Shown here: positions 31,125 to 38,959 of the stretch, in pieces | How positions within the stretch are numbered: the stretch's first letter is position 1 | Layout of the letters: every line of letters starts with the position of its first letter | Source: Myxococcales bacterium | GTDB lineage: Bacteria > Myxococcota_A > UBA9160 > SZUA-336 | Length of the DNA stretch: 40,684 nucleotides | Direction: 5' to 3' | Assembly: GCA_013215565.1 (NCBI GenBank) | Contig: JABSQV010000004.1 | Coordinates: 110,591-151,274 of the forward strand | Translations under genes and position numbers: made by a program | Notes under the pieces: generated by a model | Databases searched by the model: none | Told to the model about the DNA's origin: nothing | What the model saw: the letters and a program-made list of their open reading frames with translations, nothing else

Positions 31125-33557
31125 TCAGTACGCGATCCGGACCACCGTGACACCGTCGCCGCCCTCGGCGGCCTCGCCGGGCTCGAACTGCTCTACCTCG
31201 GGCAGGTTTTTGAGCCACTCGCGAATCGCCCCGCGCAGCGCTCCGGTGCCATGTCCATGGATGAAGAGCAGGCGACGCAGGCCCGATCCCAGCACCGAAT
31301 GCAGGTGCGCGTTGGCACGTTCGAGCGCGTCCGCGACCCGCAGCCCGCGCAGGTCACAGGTCGCGCTCGCCAAAGAGAGCCCGGCGTGGGACTCGGGTTC
31401 GGGGACCCGGATCGCGGGGGGCCGAATCGGACATGTTCCGACAGCGTCGGGCGCGGGCGTCGCGCCGAGCACGCGGCGAACGCGCGCGCACGCGACCTGC
31501 ATGCGCACGGCGCCGGCGCGTACCGCGACCCGGCGCTTCCCGTCGCTCTTCTCGAGCAGAACGACTTCCCTGGCCAGGCCGTCCACCTCGAGCCGTGCGC
31601 CCGGCTCCACGCGCTCCCAGTCGATCTGGACGGATGCTTTCGGCGGGGCGGGCGGCCGCTGCTCGCGCTCGACCTGCTCGACCCGCGAACGGATCTCCTC
31701 GAGCTCGCGTCGCGCCCGGTTCGCTCGCGGACCGCGCGCGGTCTCACCGCGCTGCAGGGCCCGCACCACCGAGGCCACCTCCTCGCGCGCCTGCTCGAAG
31801 GCGGCGTCGAGTTCGCCCTTCATCGCCGAGAGGGCTTCCTCGCGGGCCGCGCGGAGTGCGCCGAGGCGCGTCTGGTACTCGGTCCGCACCTCTTCCGTCT
31901 GCTCGCGTACCTCGGCCGCCATGCGCCGCTCCGACTCGAGTTCCTGCCGGATCTCGGACAGGCTCCGCGTCAGCGCCTCCAGCCTCCGGTCCTCTCCATC
32001 GAGCAGCGCCCGAGCCCGCTCCACCAGTTCAGGCGGAAGTCCCATGCGCTCGGCCACGAAGGTGGCACCGCTCGATCCGGGCTGGCCCATTCTCACGCGA
32101 AAGGTCGGGAGCAGGGTCTCTATGTCGAACTCGGCGCTCGCGTTCACGAAACGCGGATCCGACCCCGCCAGCTCCTTCAGGCGGTTGAAGTGGGTCGTAG
32201 CGACCACGAAGGCGTCGCGCTCCACGAGACCCTCCAGAACCGCCTGCGCGAGCGCAGCGCCTTCGCCCGGTTCCGTGCCCTCTCCCACCTCGTCCACGAT
32301 CACCAGCGGACACACGTGCTCGGCAGCGAGGATGCCGGCCAGATTGGACATGCGCGCCGAAAACGTGGAGAGACCCGCTCGCAGATCCTGCTCGTCGCCG
32401 ATGTCCGCGTAGACCACGTCGAACGCAGGCATTGAACTCCGACGATCGCAGGCGGGATACAGGCCGGCGCGCACCGAGAGCACCGCGAGCGCGATCGCCT
32501 TGGCCAGAACGGTCTTGCCACCGGCGTTCGGCCCCGAGATCACGAGCCCGCGCGCGCCCTCCGGCAGTTCGACGTCGTTTGCGACGACCTCCTCGCGCTC
32601 GAGGCCCGCGTCGAGTTCCAGCAATGGGTGGCGCAGCCCGACCAGTCGAAGCGAACCCCCGGGACCGAACTCGGGCTCCGTGCCTCCCAGTCGCAGCGAC
32701 AGGCGGCCCCGGGCCATGCTGACGTCCAGTTTCTCTAGCGTCGCTCCGAGAGCCACGAGAGCAGCTCGCTCGCTCGACGCCCGCGCACCGAGCTCGCGCA
32801 GCAGCCGCTCGCTCTCTCGCCGGACCTCGGTCTCGGCGATCCGCAGGCGGTTCCCGACTTCGACGATCTCTTCGGGCTCAATGAACAGGGTGGTTCCGCT
32901 CGATGAGACGTCGTGAACGATTCCGCGCACGCGTTGGCGCGCGTCGGCTCGAACCGGGAGGACAGGACGATTCTCGCGCAGGGTGGAATAGCGATCCTGA
33001 AGTGCCCCGAGCACGCGCTCGTTCCGGAGCAGCCGGCTCAGCCGGTCCTTGATCTCCCGCTCGCATCCCTCGGCGCGCCGGCGGGCATCCCGAAGCTCGG
33101 AGCTGGCCGATTCGCGCAGCTCGCCGCGCGGCGTGACGATGCGCGCGATCTCGGCGTCGAGCGCGGCGAGATCGGGCAGCGTTCGGCCCAAGTCCGCCAG
33201 GCGCGGCGCTGGTTCGGCACGGGCCGAGAGAAAGCGCGAGACGCGCTGCGCGGCGCGCAGCGTGTCGAGAAGCCGTGCGAAGTCGGAGCCCGCGAGCAAC
33301 GCGCCGCGTTCCAGTTGCTCGAGTACGGCCCGCAGGTCGTGCGCACCCCCGAGCGGCGGCTCCTGCCCCGTCGAGAGCAGGGCGCAGGCCTCGCGCGTCT
33401 CCGCCAGCCGATCGCGCACACCTCCCAGCGTCTGCTCGAACTCGAGCGCCCGACAGGCCTCGACTCCGCGCAGGCTGCGTGCCTCGCGCGAGAGCCACTC
33501 GCGCATCCTCGGCCACTCGAGCCGGTCGAGAACCTCGGTCGCACAGCGAAAACTCAT
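31125..33557 (-). CDS. mutS2: MutS2 family ATPase/endonuclease
   Basis: 810 residues, the usual MutS2 length. It has the MutS core and clamp without the mismatch-binding N-terminal domain, Walker A SGPNAGGKTVLAKA near residue 342, Walker B LVIVDEVGEGTEPGEG, a long coiled-coil (500-620) and a C-terminal Smr nuclease domain (about 735-810) with CDLRGLRV and HGHGTGALRGAI. MutS2 suppresses recombination and in some bacteria rescues collided ribosomes. The ATG at 33557 has no Shine-Dalgarno; a TACATT box ends 8 bases upstream. It is divergent from murQ with only 15 bases between the starts. Confidence 0.95.
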   Translation of the reverse strand: MSFRCATEVLDRLEWPRMREWLSREARSLRGVEACRALEFEQTLGGVRDRLAETREACALLSTGQEPPLGGAHDLRAVLEQLERGALLAGSDFARLLDTLRAAQRVSRFLSARAEPAPRLADLGRTLPDLAALDAEIARIVTPRGELRESASSELRDARRRAEGCEREIKDRLSRLLRNERVLGALQDRYSTLRENRPVLPVRADARQRVRGIVHDVSSSGTTLFIEPEEIVEVGNRLRIAETEVRRESERLLRELGARASSERAALVALGATLEKLDVSMARGRLSLRLGGTEPEFGPGGSLRLVGLRHPLLELDAGLEREEVVANDVELPEGARGLVISGPNAGGKTVLAKAIALAVLSVRAGLYPACDRRSSMPAFDVVYADIGDEQDLRAGLSTFSARMSNLAGILAAEHVCPLVIVDEVGEGTEPGEGAALAQAVLEGLVERDAFVVATTHFNRLKELAGSDPRFVNASAEFDIETLLPTFRVRMGQPGSSGATFVAERMGLPPELVERARALLDGEDRRLEALTRSLSEIRQELESERRMAAEVREQTEEVRTEYQTRLGALRAAREEALSAMKGELDAAFEQAREEVASVVRALQRGETARGPRANRARRELEEIRSRVEQVEREQRPPAPPKASVQIDWERVEPGARLEVDGLAREVVLLEKSDGKRRVAVRAGAVRMQVACARVRRVLGATPAPDAVGTCPIRPPAIRVPEPESHAGLSLASATCDLRGLRVADALERANAHLHSVLGSGLRRLLFIHGHGTGALRGAIREWLKNLPEVEQFEPGEAAEGGDGVTVVRIAY

Positions 33558-33565
33558 CGCAGGGG

Positions 33566-33571
33566 AATGTA
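33566..33571 (-). promoter_or_regulatory. -10-like box of mutS2, leaderless geometry
   Basis: TACATT on the minus strand, 8 bases before the mutS2 ATG. It lies within the ribosome-binding region of the divergent murQ gene (GGGGAATGTAG before ATG 33573). Confidence 0.35.
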
Positions 33572-33572
33572 G

Positions 33573-34424
33573 ATGGCGGACCCGAAATCAGCGGCAGCCG
33601 ACCTGTCCCCCACGGAGCGCCCGAATCCGCGGACCGCGGGCCTCGATCGGATGCACATCGAAGAACTCGTCGGCGTGCTGCTGGACGAGGACGCCGGAGT
33701 GGCCGAGGCGGTGAGGCGCGCACGCCCGAGCATCGAGGCCGGGACCGCGCTGTTGGTCGAGGTCCTCGGCAACGGGGGCCGCTGGATCAACCTGGGCGCC
33801 GGAACCAGCGGCCGCATCGGCGTCCTCGACGCCGCTGAGATCCCACCCACCTTCGGCCTGGAGCCGAGCCGGGTCCAGGCCGTCCTGGCCGGCGGAAGCG
33901 CGGCGCTGGAGCGCGCCGTGGAGGGCGCCGAAGACGACCCGGACGCCGGAGCCCGGGCGCTGCGAGAGCGGGAACTCGCGTCCGTGGATGCAGTGGTCGC
34001 CCTCTCCGCGGGCGGCCGGACGCCGTTCGTGCTCGGCGCGGTGGCGTACGCGCGCGAGGTCGGAGCCCGAACCCTCGCGATCAGCTGCAACCCCGACGCC
34101 CCACTCGTGGGCAGCGTCGACATCCCAATCCTGGCACAGGTGGGACCGGAGGCGATCGCCGGGTCCACGCGTCTGAAGGGCGGGCTCGCCCAGAAGATGA
34201 TCCTGCACACGCTCTCCACCGCCACAATGGTAAGGCTCGGTCGCGTACGTGGAAATCTGATGAGCCAGATTCAGCCAATGACGGCGAAGCTCCGCGCGCG
34301 CGCCATCGCGATCGTAGCGCGGCTGGCAGCTGTCGAAGAGGAGCGGGCGAAGCAAGCCCTCGAAGCTGCCGGGGGCTCGGTCGAGACCGCGCTCTCGGCA
34401 CTCGAAGCGGAGCGCCGCCGCTGA
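33573..34424 (+). CDS. murQ: N-acetylmuramic acid 6-phosphate etherase
   Basis: A 283-residue SIS-domain enzyme that cleaves the lactyl ether of MurNAc-6-P to give GlcNAc-6-P in peptidoglycan recycling. It has the signature NLGAGTSGRIGVLDAAEIPPT (73-93) with catalytic Glu89, AVEGAED with Glu120 at the 31-residue distance seen in E. coli (Glu83/Glu114), and STRLKGGLAQKMILHTLSTA. Slightly short of the 298 residues of E. coli, the difference being at the N-terminus. ATG 33573 follows GGGGAATGTAG. No murP, amgK or murU is nearby. Confidence 0.95.
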   Translation: MADPKSAAADLSPTERPNPRTAGLDRMHIEELVGVLLDEDAGVAEAVRRARPSIEAGTALLVEVLGNGGRWINLGAGTSGRIGVLDAAEIPPTFGLEPSRVQAVLAGGSAALERAVEGAEDDPDAGARALRERELASVDAVVALSAGGRTPFVLGAVAYAREVGARTLAISCNPDAPLVGSVDIPILAQVGPEAIAGSTRLKGGLAQKMILHTLSTATMVRLGRVRGNLMSQIQPMTAKLRARAIAIVARLAAVEEERAKQALEAAGGSVETALSALEAERRR

Positions 34425-34425
34425 G

Positions 34426-34444
34426 GGCCGCGCGCGGCGCGGCC
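34426..34444. terminator. Strong GC hairpin between convergent murQ and acyl-CoA dehydrogenase genes
   Basis: GGCCGCGC, loop GCG, GCGCGGCC: a perfect 8-base stem starting 2 bases after the murQ stop and 32 bases past the other gene's stop. It can form on both strands. No T-run follows. Confidence 0.5.
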
Positions 34445-34475
34445 TCAGGCCCGGTTCCGCAGCGCCCGGCGCCGA

Positions 34476-35642
34476 CTAAGAGAACGCCGAGAAGCCCGTC
34501 AGCTCCTGCCCGAGGATCAGGCTATGGATGTCGTGCGTGCCCTCGTAGGTCCGCACTGTCTCCAGGTTCAGCATGTGACGCATCGAAGCGTAATCGTCGA
34601 GGATTCCGTTGGCCCCGAGCATGTCACGCGCCGTGCGCGCGATCTGGAGCCCGATGTCGACGTTGTTCATCTTCGCCATTGAAACCATCGCGTGGTGCAG
34701 CTTGCCTTCGTCCTTGATCCGTCCCAGCCGCAACGCGAGCAGCTGCGCCTTGGTGATCTCGGTCGCCATCCAGGCCAGCTTTTGTTGCGGAATCTGCAGT
34801 GACGCGAGCGGCCGATCGAACACGATCCGGTCCATCGCATACCGGCGCGCCTCGTCGAAGCAGGCCATGGCGGCCCCGATCGCGCCCCAGGCAATGCCGT
34901 AACGCGCCTGGGTCAAGCACGCGAGCGGACCGCGCATGTCCTCGACTCCGGGAAGGCGATTCGCCTCGGGCACGGGCGTATCCTGCAGGTAGAGTTCACT
35001 CGTGATCGACGCGCGGAGCGAGAACTTGCCCTTCATGTCGGGCGCCTCCAAGCCCGGGGCGCCCTTTTCGACCAGGAAGCCCCCGAACCCGTCCTCGGTC
35101 CGTGCCCAGACGAGGGCCACGTCCGCGATCGAGCCGTTCGTGATCCAGCGCTTCGTGCCGTTCAGGATCCAGGTATCCCCGCGGCGCTCCGCCCGGGTGC
35201 GCATCCCGGCGGGGTTCGAGCCGAAGTCGGGCTCCGTCAGGCCGAAGCACCCGATCGCCTCACCCTTCGCCATCGCCGGAAGCCAGCGCTGCTTCTGCGC
35301 GTCCGACCCGAACGACCAGATCGGGTACATGCACAACGCGCCCTGTACCGAGGCAAAGCTTCGGAGTCCGGAATCGCCGCGCTCGAGCTCCTGCATGATC
35401 AGCCCGTAGGCGACGTTGTTCATGCCGGCGCAGCCGTACCCGGTCAGATTCGCGCCGAAGAGGCCGAGCTCGGCCATCTTCGGCACCAGTTCGAGCGGGA
35501 AGGAACCATCCTGGCGCACGTGCTCGACCACGCGCGGCAGGAACTCCTTGTCTACGAACTCACGGACGCTGTCACGCGCCATCCGCTCCTCGTCGGAGAG
35601 CTCGTCATCGATGCGGTAGAAATCCAGCGATTCAAACGCCAC
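34476..35642 (-). CDS. Acyl-CoA dehydrogenase, glutaryl-CoA dehydrogenase type
   Basis: 388 residues of the FAD acyl-CoA dehydrogenase family. GLTEPDFGSNPAGMRTRA and WILNGTKRWITNG carry the FAD/substrate contacts, and the catalytic base is Glu367 in VRTYEGTHDIHSLILGQ, the position used by glutaryl-CoA and related dehydrogenases. Overall phrasing (LGANGILDDY, FSLRASITSELYLQDTPVP) is close to GcdH of lysine and tryptophan breakdown, though an Arg for glutaryl binding was not checked, so 'GcdH-like' is safest. GTG start at 35642. It lies 32 bases downstream of the phasin-like gene. Confidence 0.9.
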   Translation of the reverse strand: MAFESLDFYRIDDELSDEERMARDSVREFVDKEFLPRVVEHVRQDGSFPLELVPKMAELGLFGANLTGYGCAGMNNVAYGLIMQELERGDSGLRSFASVQGALCMYPIWSFGSDAQKQRWLPAMAKGEAIGCFGLTEPDFGSNPAGMRTRAERRGDTWILNGTKRWITNGSIADVALVWARTEDGFGGFLVEKGAPGLEAPDMKGKFSLRASITSELYLQDTPVPEANRLPGVEDMRGPLACLTQARYGIAWGAIGAAMACFDEARRYAMDRIVFDRPLASLQIPQQKLAWMATEITKAQLLALRLGRIKDEGKLHHAMVSMAKMNNVDIGLQIARTARDMLGANGILDDYASMRHMLNLETVRTYEGTHDIHSLILGQELTGFSAFS

Positions 35643-35674
35643 GGTGCGACTCGCCCCCCGCCCAAGGCACGGGC

Positions 35675-36031
35675 TCAGATCTTGTCGGGCTCCCTCGTCA
35701 GGTCGCCGAGCCTTCTGGAGAGCAGGTTGACCTTGCGGTGGAGCTTGTCGAGATCCTCCCTTCGCGCAATCCCGAAGCTCTCGAAAATCTGGTCGCGGGT
35801 CTGCCCGACCTGGTGATCGACCTCCCTGCGAACCCGCGCCACCTGCTTGAAGAACGGAGTCGCCCGGAACTGCTTCTCGAACTTCTCCCTGCGCTTCTGG
35901 AACTCGTCCTCGACCTTGTGCCTCCCATCGTCGAAACGTGTCCTGAGTTCCTGCACCTGCTCATCCAGACTCTGAAGCGCCTCGTTGAGCCGATCGAAGC
36001 TCGAGTCTCCGGGTTCTGACGACTGGGTCAT
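35675..36031 (-). CDS. Phasin-like coiled-coil protein
   Basis: 118 residues, almost entirely charged helix: heptad patterns at 12-55 (FDRLNEALQSLDEQVQELRTRFD) and 65-112, no signal peptide or membrane segment. The end, FESFGIARREDLDKLHRKVNLLSRRL (about 83-108), resembles the tail of PHA granule phasins and PhaE-type proteins ('R-x-D-x-x-x-L-x-x-x-V'). It could coat storage granules or be another helical scaffold. A sound promoter lies upstream. Acyl-CoA dehydrogenase follows on the same strand. A polyhydroxyalkanoate synthase is not in the window, so the assignment is only probable. Confidence 0.7.
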   Translation of the reverse strand: MTQSSEPGDSSFDRLNEALQSLDEQVQELRTRFDDGRHKVEDEFQKRREKFEKQFRATPFFKQVARVRREVDHQVGQTRDQIFESFGIARREDLDKLHRKVNLLSRRLGDLTREPDKI

Positions 36032-36081
36032 CGTATAGCCTCCCCCGGCCGGGCCGTCGGGCCCAACCGCTCAGGCGCAGC

Positions 36082-36109
36082 AGAATAACACATCGCGTCA
36101 ACAAGTCAA
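36082..36109 (-). promoter_or_regulatory. Sigma-70-type promoter of the phasin-like gene
   Basis: On the minus strand TTGACT (36104-36109) and TATTCT (36082-36087) are 16 bases apart in an AT-rich gap, giving a leader of about 45 bases before ATG 36031. The rest of the 166-base gap (36032-36197) shows no frame. Confidence 0.55.
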
Positions 36110-36197
36110 AGAATCTAAAAAGCTTTCAAATCCGGCACATTACAGGTCTTTTCCGGCATTCTATCCGGGACCCGGTATGCCGTATCGCGTCAGAGCG

Positions 36198-37199
36198 CTA
36201 CCAGCGGACCACCGAGGCGCCCCAGGTGAACCCGGAGCCGAAACCGCACATGAGGACGAGCGCGCCCTCCGGCACCCGCCCCTGCCGCACGCACTCGTCC
36301 AGACACATCGGAATCGCGGCCGCCGAGCAATTCCCGTAGACCTCGATGTTGTTGTAGACCTTCTCGGGCGGAATTCCGGCTTGCGCCGCGACGTATTCGT
36401 TGATCCGCAGGTTGGCCTGGTGAAATAGGAACAGGTCGATCTCCTCGAGCTTGAGTTGATTCTTGTCGAGCGCTTCCCGCATCACCTCCGGCATCCGGGT
36501 CACGGCGTGCTTGAACACGAAGCGGCCGTCCATCTGCGGGTAGTGGCGCCCGTCATCGATCAGGGCCTGGTCGATCCGGGGCTGGAACACGGAGCCCGGC
36601 GCTTCCACCCAGAGCTTTCGCGCGAACTCGCCCTGGGTGTGGAGGTGCACGGAGAGCACGCCGCGCTCCCCCTCGGCCGGTTCCAGCACCACGGCGCCCG
36701 CCCCATCCCCGAAGATCACGGTCACGTCGCGACCGCGGGTGGTAAACTCGATCCCGGTCGAGTGCACCTCGGTCCCGACCACCAGCACCCGCGGGTACTG
36801 GCCGGATTCCACGAACAGGCGACCCACCTGGAGCGCGTACAGGAAGCCCGTGCACTGGCAGCGCACGTCCATCGCGGGAATCTCGGAGATCCCGAGCAGG
36901 GCCTGGAGAAAGGCCGAGGTCCCCGGAAACTCGTGGTGGGGGGAGAGCGACGCGAGCACGATCGCGTCGAGATCGCGAGCCTCCAGGCCCGCTGCCTCCA
37001 GCGCCCGCATCGAGGCTTCCTTCGCCAGGTCGGCGGGACCGGTCCCCGGATCGACGTGGTGGCGGGTCCGGATCCCGGTGCGTTGGACGATCCACTCGTC
37101 GCTCGTGTCCATGAGCTTGGCCAGCTCCTCGTTGGTCACCACCCGGGGTGGCACGTACATCCCGGTGCCCGCGATCCCGGCTCTGCTCGGCGTCTGCAT
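36198..37199 (-). CDS. fabH: 3-oxoacyl-ACP synthase III (FabH-type)
   Basis: 333 residues of the KAS III fold that starts fatty-acid chains by condensing acetyl- or branched acyl-CoA with malonyl-ACP. The triad is complete: Cys116 in RCQCTGFLYAL, His260 in FHQANLRI and Asn290 in VYGNCSAAAIP. DEWIVQRTGIRTRH (34-47) is the family's CoA-site segment. The start ATG at 37199 has GGAAGGAAG about 7 bases upstream; longer frames reach into hflX. It lies 2 bases after the hflX stop, so probably the two form an operon. It could also be a specialised paralogue such as an OleC/PqsD-like enzyme, but the triad is standard. Confidence 0.9.
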   Translation of the reverse strand: MQTPSRAGIAGTGMYVPPRVVTNEELAKLMDTSDEWIVQRTGIRTRHHVDPGTGPADLAKEASMRALEAAGLEARDLDAIVLASLSPHHEFPGTSAFLQALLGISEIPAMDVRCQCTGFLYALQVGRLFVESGQYPRVLVVGTEVHSTGIEFTTRGRDVTVIFGDGAGAVVLEPAEGERGVLSVHLHTQGEFARKLWVEAPGSVFQPRIDQALIDDGRHYPQMDGRFVFKHAVTRMPEVMREALDKNQLKLEEIDLFLFHQANLRINEYVAAQAGIPPEKVYNNIEVYGNCSAAAIPMCLDECVRQGRVPEGALVLMCGFGSGFTWGASVVRW

Positions 37200-37201
37200 G
37201 G

Positions 37202-38869
37202 CTAACTTCCTTCCTGGATCCAAGGCCGCTCGCGATCCCACGAATCGGACGCGAACAGCAGCGGCTCGAGCCGTTCGAGCAGGGCCTGGATTCCCGCGCC
37301 CGTGGTCGCGGAAATGGCGACCCCGCTGAGCTCGCCTTCCTGCTCCCGCGCATCCTCCGGAGAGACCCGGTCTGACTTGTTGAGCACCAGAAACTCGGGG
37401 CGGTCGTCGAGTCCCAGGTCGGCGAGTAGCTGCCTCACCGCCGAGATCTGCTCCTCGAGATGCGGGCTCGCGAGGTCGGCCACGTGCAGCAGCAGGCTCG
37501 CGTCCTCGATCTCTTCCAGCGTCGCACGGAACCCCGCGATCAGATCCGGAGGCAGGTCCCGGATGAAGCCGACCGTGTCCGTCACGATGACGTCCCGCTC
37601 GCGTGGGAAGCGGAGACGGCGCGAGGCGGGATCAACCGTGGAAAAGAGCTGATCCTGTGCCGGCGAATCGGTTCGGGTGAGGCGGTTGAGCAAAGTCGAC
37701 TTGCCCGCGTTCGTATAACCGACGATCGAGATCACGGGCAGTCCTGCCCGCCCCCGGCGCCGCCGCATGCTGCTCCGCTGCCGCGATACCTGCTCGAGCG
37801 ACTTCTCAAGCTTGCGGATGCGATCCCGCACGCGGCGGCGGTCGACTTCGAGCTTGGTCTCTCCCGGACCGCGTCCACCGATGCCCCCGGCGAGACGGCT
37901 CATGGATTCCCCACGTCCGGACAGTCTGGGAAGGCGATAACGAAGCTGCGCGAGTTCGACCTGGAGTTTCCCCTCCCGCGTATTCGCGTGTTGCGCAAAG
38001 ATGTCGAGGATCAGCTGCGTCCGGTCTACGATCCGCTCCTCGACGAGGTCCTCGATGTGACGCACCTGGGTCGGGGTGAGGTCGCGGTCGAAGAGCACCA
38101 GATTCGCGCCCTGCTGCCAGGCCCGGACGACCAGATCCTGCATCTTTCCGCGACCGATCAAATAACGCGGGTCTCCGCGGGACCGTCGCTGCCGCACGAC
38201 GTCGACGACCCGCACGCCGGCGGTTCGCGCGAGCTCGTGCATCTCCTCTGCGCGCGCGTTCACCCCGGGGTCGCCCGCCAACTCGACGCTGACCAGGAGC
38301 GCGCGCTCCCCGTCTCCCCCACTGTCGAGCCCCTTCTGGGCCGCGGAAAAACGCTCCTCGAGTTCATCGATCCACTCCAGGAAGTCGAAGTCGAGCTGGC
38401 TCGGGGCGATGCTACCGTGGTGCTCGACCAGGTCTCCCCGACCGTTCGGCGGACACAGCGACGCGTATTCCGCCTCGCGCGGGAGACCCTGCTCGTCGAC
38501 GTGAATCGCGACCATGGCGTCGAGGCGCAAGAGCTGGAGGTCGGTGAGGTTGTCCCGCGTGAGCGACTCTCCGCGCAAGTGGGTCACGATGCAGCGGAGA
38601 CCCCGGAATCGCCCGGCCCCGCCACGGACGCGCTTGAAGTCCGGGAGTTCGACCCCGAAGGCGTCGCCCACGGTCACGTACTCGACCGTTCCGCTTCGGG
38701 AAACCAGTGCGCCTACCTGACGTCCGGTATCGCGCGATATCGCAGCGAGTTGCCGCGCGAACTCCTGGGAAACCAGCCGGTCTCGCGGGACGCGGCGCTT
38801 GTACAGGTTTCGGAGCTGGCGCAGCTGGCTGGCCTTGAGGCCGTATGTCCGACCGTGTAGCTCCGAGAT
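37202..38869 (-). CDS. hflX: Ribosome-associated GTPase HflX, long form, with an ATC start
   Basis: HflX binds 50S subunits and splits stalled or hibernating ribosomes. Taken from 38869 the product is 555 residues: N-terminal domain with ELHGRTYGLKASQLRQL (3-19), HflX domain, and the G domain with GYTNAGKST (384-392), DTVGFI, NKSD and SATTGAG. The first ATG/GTG/TTG in the frame is GTG at 38677, which would cut off 64 residues that are conserved in long HflX proteins. The codon aligned to the family's initial Met is ATC (38867-38869), four bases after AGGAGG (38874-38879), and no other normal start exists before the upstream stop TAG. Either a rare ATC start or a base error. Confidence 0.9.
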   Translation of the reverse strand: MSELHGRTYGLKASQLRQLRNLYKRRVPRDRLVSQEFARQLAAISRDTGRQVGALVSRSGTVEYVTVGDAFGVELPDFKRVRGGAGRFRGLRCIVTHLRGESLTRDNLTDLQLLRLDAMVAIHVDEQGLPREAEYASLCPPNGRGDLVEHHGSIAPSQLDFDFLEWIDELEERFSAAQKGLDSGGDGERALLVSVELAGDPGVNARAEEMHELARTAGVRVVDVVRQRRSRGDPRYLIGRGKMQDLVVRAWQQGANLVLFDRDLTPTQVRHIEDLVEERIVDRTQLILDIFAQHANTREGKLQVELAQLRYRLPRLSGRGESMSRLAGGIGGRGPGETKLEVDRRRVRDRIRKLEKSLEQVSRQRSSMRRRRGRAGLPVISIVGYTNAGKSTLLNRLTRTDSPAQDQLFSTVDPASRRLRFPRERDVIVTDTVGFIRDLPPDLIAGFRATLEEIEDASLLLHVADLASPHLEEQISAVRQLLADLGLDDRPEFLVLNKSDRVSPEDAREQEGELSGVAISATTGAGIQALLERLEPLLFASDSWDRERPWIQEGS

Positions 38870-38959
38870 GGGACCTCCTCTCCGGCCGTCCTCGTAGGAT
38901 CGAGCGCCGCGCTACCACTAGCTTGCCAGAAATGCGCGGGAAGGGGACCCTCCCGGGAG

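Noticed and set aside
37460..38860. Plus-strand frame opposite hflX
   Set aside because: No family resemblance; the minus strand carries an intact HflX including its N-terminus.
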